Source: Dipteronia dyeriana
Taxonomy: Eukaryota; Streptophyta; Magnoliopsida; Sapindales; Sapindaceae
DNA length: 64,000 bases
Assembly (NCBI GenBank): GCA_032871835.1
Contig: CM065296.1
Location: 1,312,001 to 1,376,000 of the forward strand
Direction of reading: 5' to 3'
Made by a program: the position numbers and the translations under genes. Shown here in pieces: positions 50,501-62,600 of the stretch; the first letter of the stretch is position 1; every line of letters begins with the position of its first letter. The notes below the pieces were generated by a model. The model searched no databases. It worked only from the letters and a program-made list of their open reading frames with translations, and was not told the DNA's origin.

Positions 50501-50849
50501 TTTTTGACCCACTTGGAGTCTTGAATCAATGAATAGTATTGAAAAAGAAATTAGCATAGACATTTGTAAAGTAGAGGGAAAAAAAGGGAGGCAGAGAAAA
50601 GAGATGCCTGAGAAGAATAAGAATAAGAATAATTGCTGGATTGTTTTGTTGCTAAAGATAACAAGTGTTCATAGCCTCCACATTCTTTGGCTCCGATTCT
50701 TTTCCTATTCTTCTTTCATCTATATCTACAACTTGTACTTCTACTGGCCTACTACTTTCTCATTTTATTTATTTATTATTATTAGAAAAAATAAACACAC
50801 GAGAGGTTTTTCTTTCTTTCTTTTTAACGATATCTATTAATTCGGGATC

Positions 50850-50965
50850 ATATTTTTTTTTTTGAAAACTTTCGCTGTTGGTAGGATTCGAATCGCTGAC
50901 CTATGAGTTATTTATATAAACCTCAAGTCCGTTCATCTACCACCAGCTGAACAACGCCCCTATTG
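50850..50965 (-). mobile_element. tRNA-derived SINE-like sequence
   Basis: On the minus strand, GTTGTTCAGCTGGTGGTAGA resembles an RNA polymerase III box A, and GATTCGAATCC about 50 nt later is a near-perfect box B. The sequence ends in a run of A (T run at about 50850-50862 on plus). It does not fold as an intact tRNA because the anticodon arm is degenerate. This is the structure of a short plant SINE. Confidence 0.6.
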
Positions 50966-51448
50966 GCCATAAAAGGTTTCATAACTCATTTAGGAATGTT
51001 ATTATAGAAATTCGTTAAAAAAACAGGAGTGTATTTTTTTAATGAATATATTATAGAGTTAAATGAACTTCATTTATCATCTAATTATATTGGATAGTAA
51101 TATAGTTTGAACAAATTAATATCACGTTATTTTAAGTAAGTTTTTAGTATTAAACAAGTAAAAGATTAAATGTAGATACAATTTTCATAGTTAAAAAGTG
51201 TTTTTGATGACATTAAAAGCACTTTGAAGAACACTCAATTGCAATTTTTTTTTATAATAGGGAGAGAGAGAGAGTATTGGAAATGCAAGGCAATGAACCT
51301 ATACCCAAAACCCAATATTGCAAATTGTTTAGGGCACGAAAGAAAACGATGCTTGTGTTTGTACCTAGAAACAGTGAAGTTCCTAGTCATGAATCTTGGG
51401 AGTTGCAGGTGAAATAGACACCCACTACTGCCCCTAGTGGTTTCAACA
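50966..51448. other. Intergenic DNA without a recognised gene
   Basis: AT-rich sequence with short frames only. Confidence 0.5.
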
Positions 51449-51456
51449 TTTATATG

Positions 51457-52251
51457 TAGGGGTGTGTAAAAAGGAAAATGTTTGGGTACTGACTCTTGTA
51501 TTTTTATTGGTGGAAAAATCCATTATCAACCAAATGTATTTAATATCAATCACTTTAAATGGTTTTTCCACCAATTAAAACACAAGGTCAATATTTGGGA
51601 TACTGACCGGTCAGTACCCAAGTATTGTCCGTGTAAAAAACCGTCAAATCGAACCAAACCGACCAATCCAACCCATAAAGTTTGGGTTGGTTCGATTACA
51701 AATATAAAAAATGGGTGGGTCGGTTTGTCTTTTGGACAAACCGATTAAAGGTGGTTCGGTTTGGGTTGAGTGAAATAATTCTCTAACCCAAACCAAACCA
51801 CATATTTTAAAAAGTAAAACTAAAATATAAAAAATCAGGTACGTTTTCTATTAACTCCATGTTTTATAACTTTACCGAATACTTTAAGCTTTTATAGTTT
51901 ATTTATTTGTTTTGATACAATTTTTCTGATTGATTGATATAATAGGGTTTCAAAAGCATAGATACTATCAAACATGTATTTAATTTGTAATTACTCATTT
52001 GACCTTTTGTACTTCTTAATTCTTATATATATAAAAAATATTTCATGTTATGATTATTTTATTTAAATATTTTTTATAATATAATATCAAAAATAAATGA
52101 TTTTTTAGTTCAAATCTAAATCGATAAACCAATCCAAACCAACCCGACCTTTTTTGGTTTGGTTTAAATCGGCTTGAAAAATCAAATTGGGTTGGGTTGG
52201 GTTGAAATATAGTCAAACCGATCCAAATCAAACTAAAAACGCACACCCCTA
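51457..52251. mobile_element. Non-autonomous hAT element, 795 bp
   Basis: The ends TAGGGGTGTGT and ACACACCCCTA-type (plus reading GCACACCCCTA) are inverted. TTTATATG is present exactly at 51449-51456 and 52252-52259, an 8-bp target duplication. AACCAAACC/GGTTTGG and GGGTTGG strings crowd both subterminal regions (51635-51800 and 52120-52235). The interior is AT-rich. Same type as the 12-865 element. Confidence 0.88.
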
Positions 52252-52259
52252 TTTATATG

Positions 52260-54775
52260 TATATCTTGTTTTCTGTCACTTCACATGCTAACACTGCTAG
52301 AGGACTATATAAACCTATATATTCTCTGGAAACAGAACTTATTTCGTTCGAAAATTTAGAAACCTTTGTTTACAAAAGAGTTTATGATGGATTTTGAAGA
52401 AACTTTATAACAAATTCGATAATTCAAGCGGGCTTCTGAGCAGATTTCAAAACCTTTTGAATTTATATATTTATACTTGATTTTCTAAGCATGAATTTTA
52501 ATAATAGATTTATTCATATTTTTAAGTCTTGATGAGTCTTTAGCACAATGAAGAAAGAATTGGTAATCTGAAGTCCTCAATTAGTGCTTGAAAAAAATGG
52601 GATATGGACCATGTGGTGATGGACCAGTGATCGATGATATGGTCCACAAATCCTAGATTTCTGACCTCGTAATAGCTTATAAAATTAAATCAATTTGGGA
52701 CATGGAAATTTAACATTACTAATATTTCTTCTATTATTTATTTATTATTATTTCGTTTGATTTTTGTTTTTAATGTTTTCAATTGCAAATGAACTTCTCT
52801 TCTGATTGCATTCAAAGCATACCAAAGAAAAGAAGCAAGTTAGGAGAATCACATGAATTAACATGTGGAAAAAAATAAAAATAAAAATTAATTGAAAATG
52901 AAAAAAAAAAAAAAGCTTCTGAGGCTCTAGAATTAGTATCTCACATGTAACTATGTAAGTAGAAAATACACATTTAAAGCTTCACTTCCCAAATAAGAAG
53001 AAAAAAACGATAGAAAAATAGAAAGTGTAGTTGTGGTGGTGGTGGAGAGTAAGTCCCATGTGAAGTTGTCACAAGTGCTTAATTTTTTCTAGCTACTTCA
53101 CAACATAAAAATAAGAAATCAAGAGAGACTCATGCATAAGATTCATAAGCAGAAGAAGAGGACCATTTTCTTGTGAATAAAACACATCTCTTTTTGTTAT
53201 CTAATGAGAATCTATCTAATCCAACCTAACAAATGGTGCAGATATATAGAGAGAGAAAGAGAGAGTTTCCAAGACAGTCCACACAAAACCCACCAAAGAT
53301 AAAAAGTGGAAGATTTGGTTAGGCTTTTTTATATATATATTTTCTTGAAAGATTTTAGTGGGTAATATCAAATGATGATGATGAGGAAGCCTCTATCAAA
53401 GGCTCTAAAAACTTTGGAATCTAAAAGCAAAAAATCATTATAAATCTAAAAAAAAAAAATGAGCCTATAAAAGAAAAGGACTCAACAATCACTCACAAGG
53501 TTTTTGCTTGTTTTGCTTTTGCATTTGCATGTGCAAAGCACAAAGAAATGCATTGCATTGCTGTTGTCCTGTCCTTATCTCAATATCATCTTCTCATTTG
53601 CTTCTCCTTTCTTCTTTACAACTACATCTTTCATGATCAATTTCTTCTTCTTCTTCTTAACCTTTTTTGGTCACTTTTATTTGCTTTTCTATTCAACCAT
53701 CAATATCATCTTCTTCTCTCTCTCAAATAAGACAAGATCACACTGATTATTATTCGACACATCAATTTTAGTTACGGTGAAATCCCGAATTTTGTGTTAT
53801 GTATACGTACCTTTATGTGTTTCAAAAACAAAGGATTATTATGAATTTTTCGAATATAAATACGTAAATGAATTTTGTTAATTATCCCTTTCAAGAATAT
53901 AGAAACCGAAAGAAAGAGAGAAGAGAATGAATATTATTCACTTCAAGGTTGGCCGAAGATTGATTTAGAGACAGACAATGTGACATGACAGATTGACAGT
54001 GGTGGTAAAATTGAAAGAGAATTTTAGACGTGTCTCCATGATGAGATTGCTCTCACAAATTATATGATCGAATAACCCATAATGAAACCCGAATACGGGT
54101 TCAGTGATACCAAATTAAAAGGGCCTGGGCTTATGGATCACCGGACTTTAATGAATTCGGGTTTATTATTGGATTCAATCGATGTCACCGAACCCGAAAA
54201 CTCCACTCGATTTCTGTTAAATTTGCATTCTAGGAAGCCCAAGCCCAAAATTGAAAAATTCACGAGGCCCAATCATTAGTGATAACATGTCCGGTCATGT
54301 CATTGTTACCTGGATGATGCCCGGACAACGTAATGACATACCCGGTCAAATGAGTAATAAATGTAAGAAATATTAGGAGTTAAATGGGCCTGGACCTTGG
54401 CCTTTAGATCATCGGATCTGTTCATGTCGGATGATCCATAAGGCATAGGCCCAAAAGGCTTTAAAATACCTTTTATAACTGCTATTGTGCTAACATGAAA
54501 GATATACACACCAAAACTCTTAATAAAGATAAAACAACTATAAACTAATCACTTAAACAATTATTATTCTCTAGATAAATATAATATGATAACTAGTAAT
54601 ATCCAAATAAAACATATAATAATACTTGGATTGAAAAAATTTCACCTTGTATTGATAAATTGAGCTCTTAAGTCTTAATGCTATGGGAATTAACGTTTTG
54701 TTTAGCTTGATTTTAATCGGAAACGATTTAGTTCATCATCCAAGTGCATGGTATAGATGGGATTGCGGTTGTGAA
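52260..54775. other. Intergenic DNA, no gene recognised
   Basis: Low-complexity frames only; the leucine/phenylalanine-rich frame at 53504-53746 reads a C/T-rich stretch. 54080-54480 has several short inverted repeats (for example CCGGTCATGTCATT with AATGACATACCCGG) and may be transposon debris. Confidence 0.5.
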
Positions 54776-55468
54776 TAAGGGTGGCAAAATCCCCAATCCA
54801 TCCCAAACTAGTGAGATTCTGATCCGTTCCAAACAGGTTTAGAGTACTTAAAACAGAGCTCCAGACGGGTATGGATCAAACTTTTTTGACCTGGTTTTAT
54901 CGGGTTGAGTATGGGTCAACTTCTTATACCCCGACCCGACCCGTTCGACCCTCAGTGTTTAAAATTAATTTTAAAAGTATAAAAAATATAAACGAAAAAA
55001 CAAATCTTTAATCTCCATCTCTTTACCTAATTGTATTTTATATTCTAATTTAAAGTTTATTAAACTTAAGTGTTGTGTTCTATTAAATTTAATTATATAT
55101 ATGAATTTTAAATGTATATTAAAATGTTTTTCTATAGTGTATTTTTACATTTAAATTTACAATAAAAAAGAAAACAAATTATATATTAATTTAAATGTAT
55201 TTTAAAATTTAATTGAATGTTAAAATTTATATTAATGTCTTAAAATTGAATTTAATAGTAAAATAATTTGTTTATTTAATGGTTTGAGAACTTTTTTTTT
55301 GAAAAAAAAAATAGAAACGAATCATTTCGGATCAAGTATTGTGTACCCCTTGTCATTTCGGATTGAATTTGGGATGGAAAACGGAAACCCATTCGAGGCA
55401 CATGTCGGGTTTGGAAAAAATCGGACTTCAGGCATGGGAAACCTCTTATCCGACTGTTGCCACCATAA
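54776..55468. mobile_element. hAT-like element
   Basis: The left end TAAGGGTGGCAA and the inverted right end TTATGGTGGCAA match at 10 of 12 bases. GGGTTTGG/ACCCGACCC-like strings lie near both ends, and the middle is AT-rich. No clean 8-bp duplication was found. Confidence 0.55.
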
Positions 55469-55837
55469 TTGTTATTGCAGATTGAGGTCTGGCATGTTGA
55501 ATTTTGGATAAACCAACTTGACCACCGCATTTTCACGTTTATATTATGACTACAACGAGAGCAAATAAGCAAATAAGCAAATTTGGAATACTAAAAAAAT
55601 CTCAAACATAGAAGCCAATTTGCAAGTAAATAGAGAATCTCTAGTTATGATTAGCTTGTCAAAGTTTAAACCCAAATCTCGGATCAAATCAAACATGAAT
55701 GCACAAAGGATTTACATCATCAGGGCAAAAGGAAACAAAACTTCTGCAGTTTTGGTTTCATTTTTCTTTAGTTTTTAATAAAAACCTTGGTCTGGCAAGT
55801 CCATGGGAGGAGGGGGAGCAAACAAGGTGGCCAGAAA

Positions 55838-58717
55838 TCATGTTTCAATCATGGGGTCAGGGTCAGATGGCTCAGAACGAGACTTGTTGGATTGACGTAC
55901 GGAATTGAAAAGGACGTCCTTGATAACCTAAATAGATGAGGAGAATTAAAATGTTAAGAGAGAAATGAAGAAGACAACCTATTTATGGTAGCAGAATGTT
56001 CACACTAGAGGTAAGTATTATCTTAAAAGAACTGAAATGGCAAGTCACCTGAGACATCAGACCATGAACCTGTTCAACGGTTATCTTTGCACTATCACGA
56101 GTGATCTTAGCAAGTTGAGATTCTTCCTGCAATTCACAATTTGGGTCTCCATATTAAACTTAATAGGAACAGCAGCAAAATGAGGAGTATTTACTCCCAC
56201 TTCAATTATTAAACTTATAAGTTATACCACATCATTTTATGATCGAAACTGCCATTCTGCATGCAATGCTAGAGATGAAAATATAACATACAAGAACAAG
56301 AAATACTCACCGATATCAATGAATATCACGTGACTTACCAACTATATAGAAAATGCAATACCATCCATGTTCTTATTTTCCCCTTTTTTCTTCAAAGTGT
56401 GGGGGTACATGTAAATAAAGCCAATCCCATAAACTTGCATAAGCCTACTCATTTTCAGTCTCACGTCTAATCCATCATTATGTCCAAGTGTTTTTAAATG
56501 GATAATGTGTCTAACGTACAACTTCTAATGAGTTTAGATTGGTTGGGATTTATTTGTATACATTTGATGAAGGGTTGGGATTCAAATATTTTATTTTATT
56601 TTTTCTAATTTTTAAACCCAAAAAACCATGACCTCTCTTTGGTCTCTAAATTGGGGACTATAAAGTCAGACCTTACAACCTTAGTTAGCTACGAAACTCG
56701 GAATATTTTATCTTATGTAGGTGGCTCTCCCGAGAGGAATTGAACACTTGACCTCTTGGTTGGAAACCAAATGTCTCACACTTTAAACTGACTAAAAGCT
56801 ATTGTAAATAGCTTCTTTAAGCCACTGTAAGCAGTGTTTCTATTAAGTATATAATTTTATATCAAATTTATGATCTAAATATTTCTATGAACTCTTTGAG
56901 CCTAGAAGATGATCCTTCTGTTTTTTGAGACTTTCAAGAATTACCTCAAAAAGATAACATATTTTCCTAAATCTGATCATTCCAATTATATGTGCGCATT
57001 ACTTGACCCTTTCTCTGATTATTTACAAAATAAAATGCCTAAAAAAAATAGAGGAAAAGCTAACCAACAAGAAAATAATTAGTCTAGAAATACAAATGTA
57101 ATGAAGAGAAAAATATGTAGATAACACGTGCAAAAACATTTCTTATTTCTTAAAGCATCTCTTTTTCTTCAATTTTAATTTATTTCTCTGGGAATGCTTG
57201 GAGTTAAAAATAATGAATGATGTCAAAAAACTAATCAGCCCAAAAAAGTTATGTTGCAAACATACAATTAAGGAGGCAATTCCAAATTGGAGTGGAAGCT
57301 TCCATAAAACTCTGTTCATTGACTCGACATCAGAACTAGCCAAGTCAATTGCATTGAAACATAATCAATCAAACAAGGCAAGAATATACATAGAGAAACA
57401 AAAACTGACCTCCTTCCTTCTCTGAGGGGGTGCTATTAAGGGCCCATAGCGAGAGTGAGACAATTGATTCTCAGCTTGTTCTAGTTTTTCAGCTGCAAGA
57501 ATCCGTTAATCATTTAGCACCTAAATCCAAAATCTGTAATTCAAACTTGTGCACTCATGCAACTTTACCTAAATCGGAAATCTGTCCGGCGACATAGTCC
57601 CCGTTACCAAGCAAAGGTGAAGATGAAAGAGTATTCACCCAATACTTGTTCCACAGGAGATCCAAAAGGTGGCAATCAAGAGATGACTTAAAATAGGTAA
57701 TATCCAACGCATAATACTGTAAAATCACATAAAAATGCACACAATTAGCCAACAATGATACACATTCGAACCTCAGAAACAAACATATCAAGCACAACAT
57801 TTCATCATGAACCTGTTTACAGTGCACACCGAAGTCTTCAATCTTATTGAGAGGAATGGTCTGATATTCGGAAACAGGGTCATCCGGAGGCTTATAACCT
57901 TCAGGGTATGTCCGGAAAGCCCCAATCTCAACTTTCCCAGCAGAAACAGTCCTGGTCGGATCAATCACAACAGCCAAAAACGGTTCCTGAAACTGCTGAT
58001 TCAGCATCTGAGTCGAAACATCAATACCCGAAAGCCAGCACCCGTAACCAGGATGCGAATGGTACCACCCAACAACATTCTCCAACCTCCCCGCCTAAAC
58101 AAACACAGTTCTCTCAGTTCACTAGACTTAATTTCTCAGTGGTGCATACACAAACTAAACTAAAAACTTATATAGATACGAACTAAGTTCATTGAATTCT
58201 AGTTGTTTCACGGAAACATGAATCAATCACACAGTAGGGTTAGTGATAATTCAAGTTAGGGTTTTTCGGGTTTCAATCGAAAAGTTACCTGTTTGTTGGT
58301 CTGCGAATAATCGACCATATACTCGTAGGCGTCGGCTTGGGCATTAACCCTAGTCTCGGTGCCTTCGACAGGCAAAGCGAAGGCGTCCATGACTATAATG
58401 GCGTCGCCGTCGGTCTTCCCTTGCATCAACCCCATGACTTCGATGGTCCCGCCGGATCGCGCGTGGACCACCATCTTGAGGAGCGCGAGTGCGGAGATCT
58501 TGACACGTTTGAAGTAGTGAGGGTCGTTGGACCACGGCTTCTCCTGCTGGAACTTGGCCTGCGCCGCTTCGTCGTAGTGGAATATAGCGTCCGACGCCGA
58601 AGTGTCCGCCGACGACGACGTGGAGTTCGTCGATGGAGTCTCCATTGAGACTATGTTGTTCTCTAGCTCCCATGTTTTCTGCGCTATTTGCGATGACGAA
58701 GACGAGAGTGAATCCAT
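55838..58717 (-). CDS. CSN5: COP9 signalosome subunit 5 (JAMM deneddylase)
   Basis: Catalytic subunit of the COP9 signalosome, which removes NEDD8/RUB from cullins and so tunes SCF ubiquitin ligases; nuclear and cytoplasmic. Six exons (58289-58717, 57813-58094, 57569-57716, 57410-57492, 56049-56126, 55838-55927), all GT-AG with matching phases, give 369 residues, slightly longer than Arabidopsis CSN5A. The MPN domain spans about 70-210. The JAMM zinc site is complete: Glu in [11 protein letters not shown] (Glu93), then [14 protein letters not shown] with His155, His157 and Asp168. The C-terminal part contains the family's [14 protein letters not shown] segment and [16 protein letters not shown]. 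The start [20 protein letters not shown] matches the family N-terminus. The gene appears intact. Confidence 0.97.
56690..56830 (-). repeat. Possible second tRNA-like SINE fragment
   Basis: Inside the long CSN5 intron between exons 4 and 5. On the minus strand TTAGTCAGTTTAAAGTGTGA (box A-like) is followed by GGTCAAGTGTTCAATTCC (box B-like), about 50 nt apart. Too degenerate for a tRNA gene. Confidence 0.4.
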
Positions 58718-58795
58718 TCTCGCTCTGTCGCTTAGACTCAATTTATGATGCTGAGACACAGCAGCAAAATCTCCCTCTCTCGCTCCCTCACTGTG

Positions 58796-58857
58796 TTTAT
58801 ATATACATGACAAAACAAAAACAAAAACAAAAACAAAAAACAAAAACTCTCCGACGT
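58796..58857 (-). promoter_or_regulatory. CSN5 core promoter: TATA box and GACGTC element
   Basis: On the minus strand TATATATAAACA lies at about 58796-58807, roughly 85 bp upstream of the ATG. Further up is an (AAAAC)n-type run (58808-58840), then the palindrome CGACGTCG at about 58850-58857, a bZIP-type ACGT core. The positions suit a compact promoter. Confidence 0.5.
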
Positions 58858-59671
58858 CGTTTTACAGTTTGCACCATACTTTTAATAATTTATATCTTAA
58901 AACCAGTTCTATTTTTATTTATTACCAATAAATAAACAAATTACTTTTGAACGGTGAAAACAATTCTTTCTTTCAGAATTTGAATCGGTTTCCAGGTTGT
59001 CTAACATCGATTCTCTCTTCAATGTAAAAATAGTAAATTATTAGACAAGTATATGTATTATTCGTTATTTTTAATATTGTTATCACACCGCCAGTGACCC
59101 AATTCGTTTTTAACATTGAAATAATCACTTGATTATCCAAATTAAAAGTGAAAACTCAAGGAGTACGTATAGAGATTGAAGATTGAAGAATCGAGTTACT
59201 CAAATACGATGTTCCTATTGTGTTATAAATCGCAAAGCCAACACAAAATTGAATGGCATTAGCAGAATACAATAATTGAATGAACACAAAAACACTAACC
59301 AACTGATATTAACCGCAATCGTAGATTGAGCAACCATTACAACGAAACTACTACGAAGAAATCGAACCTTGTTACGGTGATTCTGGTTTCTTCATTGTGA
59401 TATATATCAACTCAGTAAACTACAAAATCAATTTCTAGTCTAAAAATTAAAACCCTAAACCTCATGACAACTGAAAACAATCGAGCCAAAAAGATAAAAG
59501 AAAACAAAAGGAAATCCCAACTTGGTTGACATTAAGCTAGTAACAATTTCCGGCTCAACTACAGCTAACAAACGCCCCATCGAGGCAGTGATCCGTTTTT
59601 TTTCTTCTCATTCAGAGATATCATACAAATAACTCTACAATAGAATACACCGGCACAGTTAAGCATATTAT
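58858..59671. other. Spacer between CSN5 and the KAKU4-like gene
   Basis: About 800 bp without a coding frame. It should hold the 3' UTR of the upstream gene (near 59500-59671) and distal CSN5 promoter sequence. Confidence 0.6.
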
Positions 59672-62600
59672 TTACCTCTTCCTCGTCCTAAGACCTCTCC
59701 GATTGTATTTGCCCAGTTTCTTTCCCTTGTGCTTCTCCGAGGTACCGTTGGTCTTGCTGGTTACACCGAGTTTTGAGCTTTCCTTAATATCCTGTGATAT
59801 CCCTTCAATACACATGCTTGAACTGTTCTGAGAACCAGAGGGTAAAATATCATTTTCAAACACAATTGGCACATCCTTGGAAGCTTCGCTCAAGAAATCG
59901 ATGGCCTCCTCCACAGGGGCAGTTGGGTTAATTGTGTTATGATCCAAACCGACTGGATCAGGATTGTGTTCCGTGTCAGGTGGCTCGTGTCCTGCAGACA
60001 AACTGAAAGAAAGGAACAATAGTTAAATAACATTTAATACACAAACTGAGCCCTATAAATCTGAAATAACGGGGTCAGCCATTATTTTACCTAAGTCCTG
60101 AAGAAGGGAAACCATTAGCTACAAATGAATCACCAGTCCCGTCTACTTCTTTTGATGTTGTACAATTTTGATTATGCAATTCTGAATCTAGAATTGCAAT
60201 CAGAGTAAGATGTAAGCCTTTAACAGCAGGAGCACAGAAAAACAAAAGATAACAGCCAAATCTGAGACTCCCATTAGCCCCATTAGCCCCAATAACCACA
60301 CAAAACAAATGCAATATCAAAGTGCAACTGAAGGCTAAAAGCAAATGGTTAGGCTGTAGTTAACAATAAGTTAAAGATTATTAAGAGTTGCTCGAAAATT
60401 ATAAACCTCATAGACCGAGATGGTTTTCAATAGTATTATATTAAAAACACATAAACTGTCACTGCATAATACGTTGATAAAGCAATGAAGGAAAAAAAAA
60501 CATATTAAGCGGGAGACGGATTGTTATAAATTCATTTAGATTAAAAAAAAAATCATACAAATTTTTACTCATTCAAATTTATCAAGCTTTTGGTTTTAAT
60601 TTCTCAATGAAAATATCCATTAAAATTGATCCAGCAAAAATGGCATGCAGAACTAACATACAATAACCAATCATCTCTACATATTTTCAGCAACATCTAC
60701 AATTTTTCGATCTCACAAGAAAAGAATATGCATAAAGCTATATGTATAATCAAGAATGAAAGCTTCATATGATCAGGTAACAAAAGGGTCTAAATGTATC
60801 ACCTTGTATGGTTCCTTCCATTATAGGGTTCAATAGTTGGGTAGCTCCATTAGTGTCCCTAAGGCCATCAATATTGACAGCACCGACATCACTACAACAA
60901 ATGCAGAAATGTAAATTTACAAGAGAAATGACAATTGGTATTGCCAAGCACCATTAGAGTAAAACATTTAAACACGTAACAATTAAATTTCAAACACATA
61001 AACCTGGAGGAAAATTTTGCATCTAGGCCACCAAGGCCTTTCCAATCAGACATGGACGGTAAAATGACTAAATATCATACACTAACGATTTTGTTTACCG
61101 TACTGAGTAGTATTTTTTTTATTCTTCAAATACATTTATTACTTATTAATTTTATTATATTTTTTGAAAATTTTAAAGTGCATCAAATATGCATAGAGAA
61201 ATATTTCAGAATAAAAAGATGATACTGCAGACGGGGTAAAAAATAAAGACCAACCTTTGCGATACAGTCTTAATATCTTCCAATGATTGAAGTCCTTGTT
61301 CAGAGCTTAGTCTCCCTTCTGTTTCACCCCACAAACCCATATTAGATGGACTCTGTTAGTGGTGACATGATAATTAAGAGGAAAAAGCAGCAAACTAAAG
61401 TTCCAAGGAAATATTTATTTCAGTTGCTAAAACCATGTAATGTTTCACCCTATAAATGGATTAAAATAAAACAATGCTAAACCACAGTGCAGAAGTAAGA
61501 ATTTATTTAGTTACTAATAAGTATATATAAAGTGCCATTACATTGATTTAAGTGAAATTCAATATGATAGATAAGAATCGGATGACACACCTCCAGTTTC
61601 CTCCATGGTCTGAGAGTCATCTACATTCTTCATGAGAAAAAGAAGAAAATGTTAGAATCTGATAGAACTTGAATTCTTTCAGGACTTGATATACAATAAC
61701 TGTAATCCACAATTGGTGCCAGCAAGTTGCAACCATTAGAAAAATAAAACCATCAAAGAATTAAAGCCTGGAGATGTGCACACATATATATAGAAATAAT
61801 AGACAGAAATTAAAAAAAAAAAGGTATACAAAACAAAGACCTTCACTTTCTATACTACAAAACCTGATTTAGTTCAGTAATTAAAGTTGTTGGATTTGGT
61901 GTCAGAGCTTCATTTTGTAGTTCATCTTGTGTCACCTGTGAAACTGAAGGAGGAAAAAAATGAGGTCTCATTCTTAGATTGTCTACATTTACAATGTAAT
62001 TTCTTTATATTCTATAGATGAAATAAGTTTGAATATCCAGTAATCTATCCTGCTACAGAGTACAACAAATTTCTGGAAAACTTCCCCTAAACAGGGGAAA
62101 ACATCACACCTGGGAAACCGTATGAAGTAGTTACTCCTGTGGCCAAGTTCGAGGAAGTATCTATTGATTTTGTCGAGCTCTGCATCTTGTCTCTCATTCT
62201 AGCTTCTATATCATCAGCCACTAAAGAATTAGAGACAATTTTATGTCCTAAAGCAAATGAAGACCAATTAATTTTTGAGGACGGCAAGCTCCTTAGCATC
62301 TCTTCGGTTGCCTTAGATCTCACTTTTCGTAATTCCTCTGAGATACTCCATTTCGCTGAGGTAGAGGAATCCTTTTTCATCTGCATTTAAGTTTCAGAAC
62401 AAAATAATAGTAAGATAGCGTGTAGGAAAGAAAATAAACCCACAGGTCTCCCCTTCCTTCGATTATCTTTCCAATCAAGAAAATTATGCTACATCATTGA
62501 CCATGACATCAAAAAGTTTTGATGTCAAATCACTATCGTACAACATCAATTTTTAGCATCAAAGTCTAATTCTTATCCATAACATACGAAAAATAAGGAA

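Noticed and set aside
50880..50965. Possible tRNA gene on the minus strand
   Set aside because: Boxes A and B are present, but the anticodon arm and acceptor pairing do not form and an A run follows, which fits a SINE better.
53504..53746. 80-codon Leu/Phe-rich frame resembling a membrane protein
   Set aside because: It covers a C/T-rich low-complexity run; overlapping frames look equally hydrophobic.
58337..58648. Arg-rich 103-codon plus-strand frame
   Set aside because: Antisense shadow of CSN5 exon 1.
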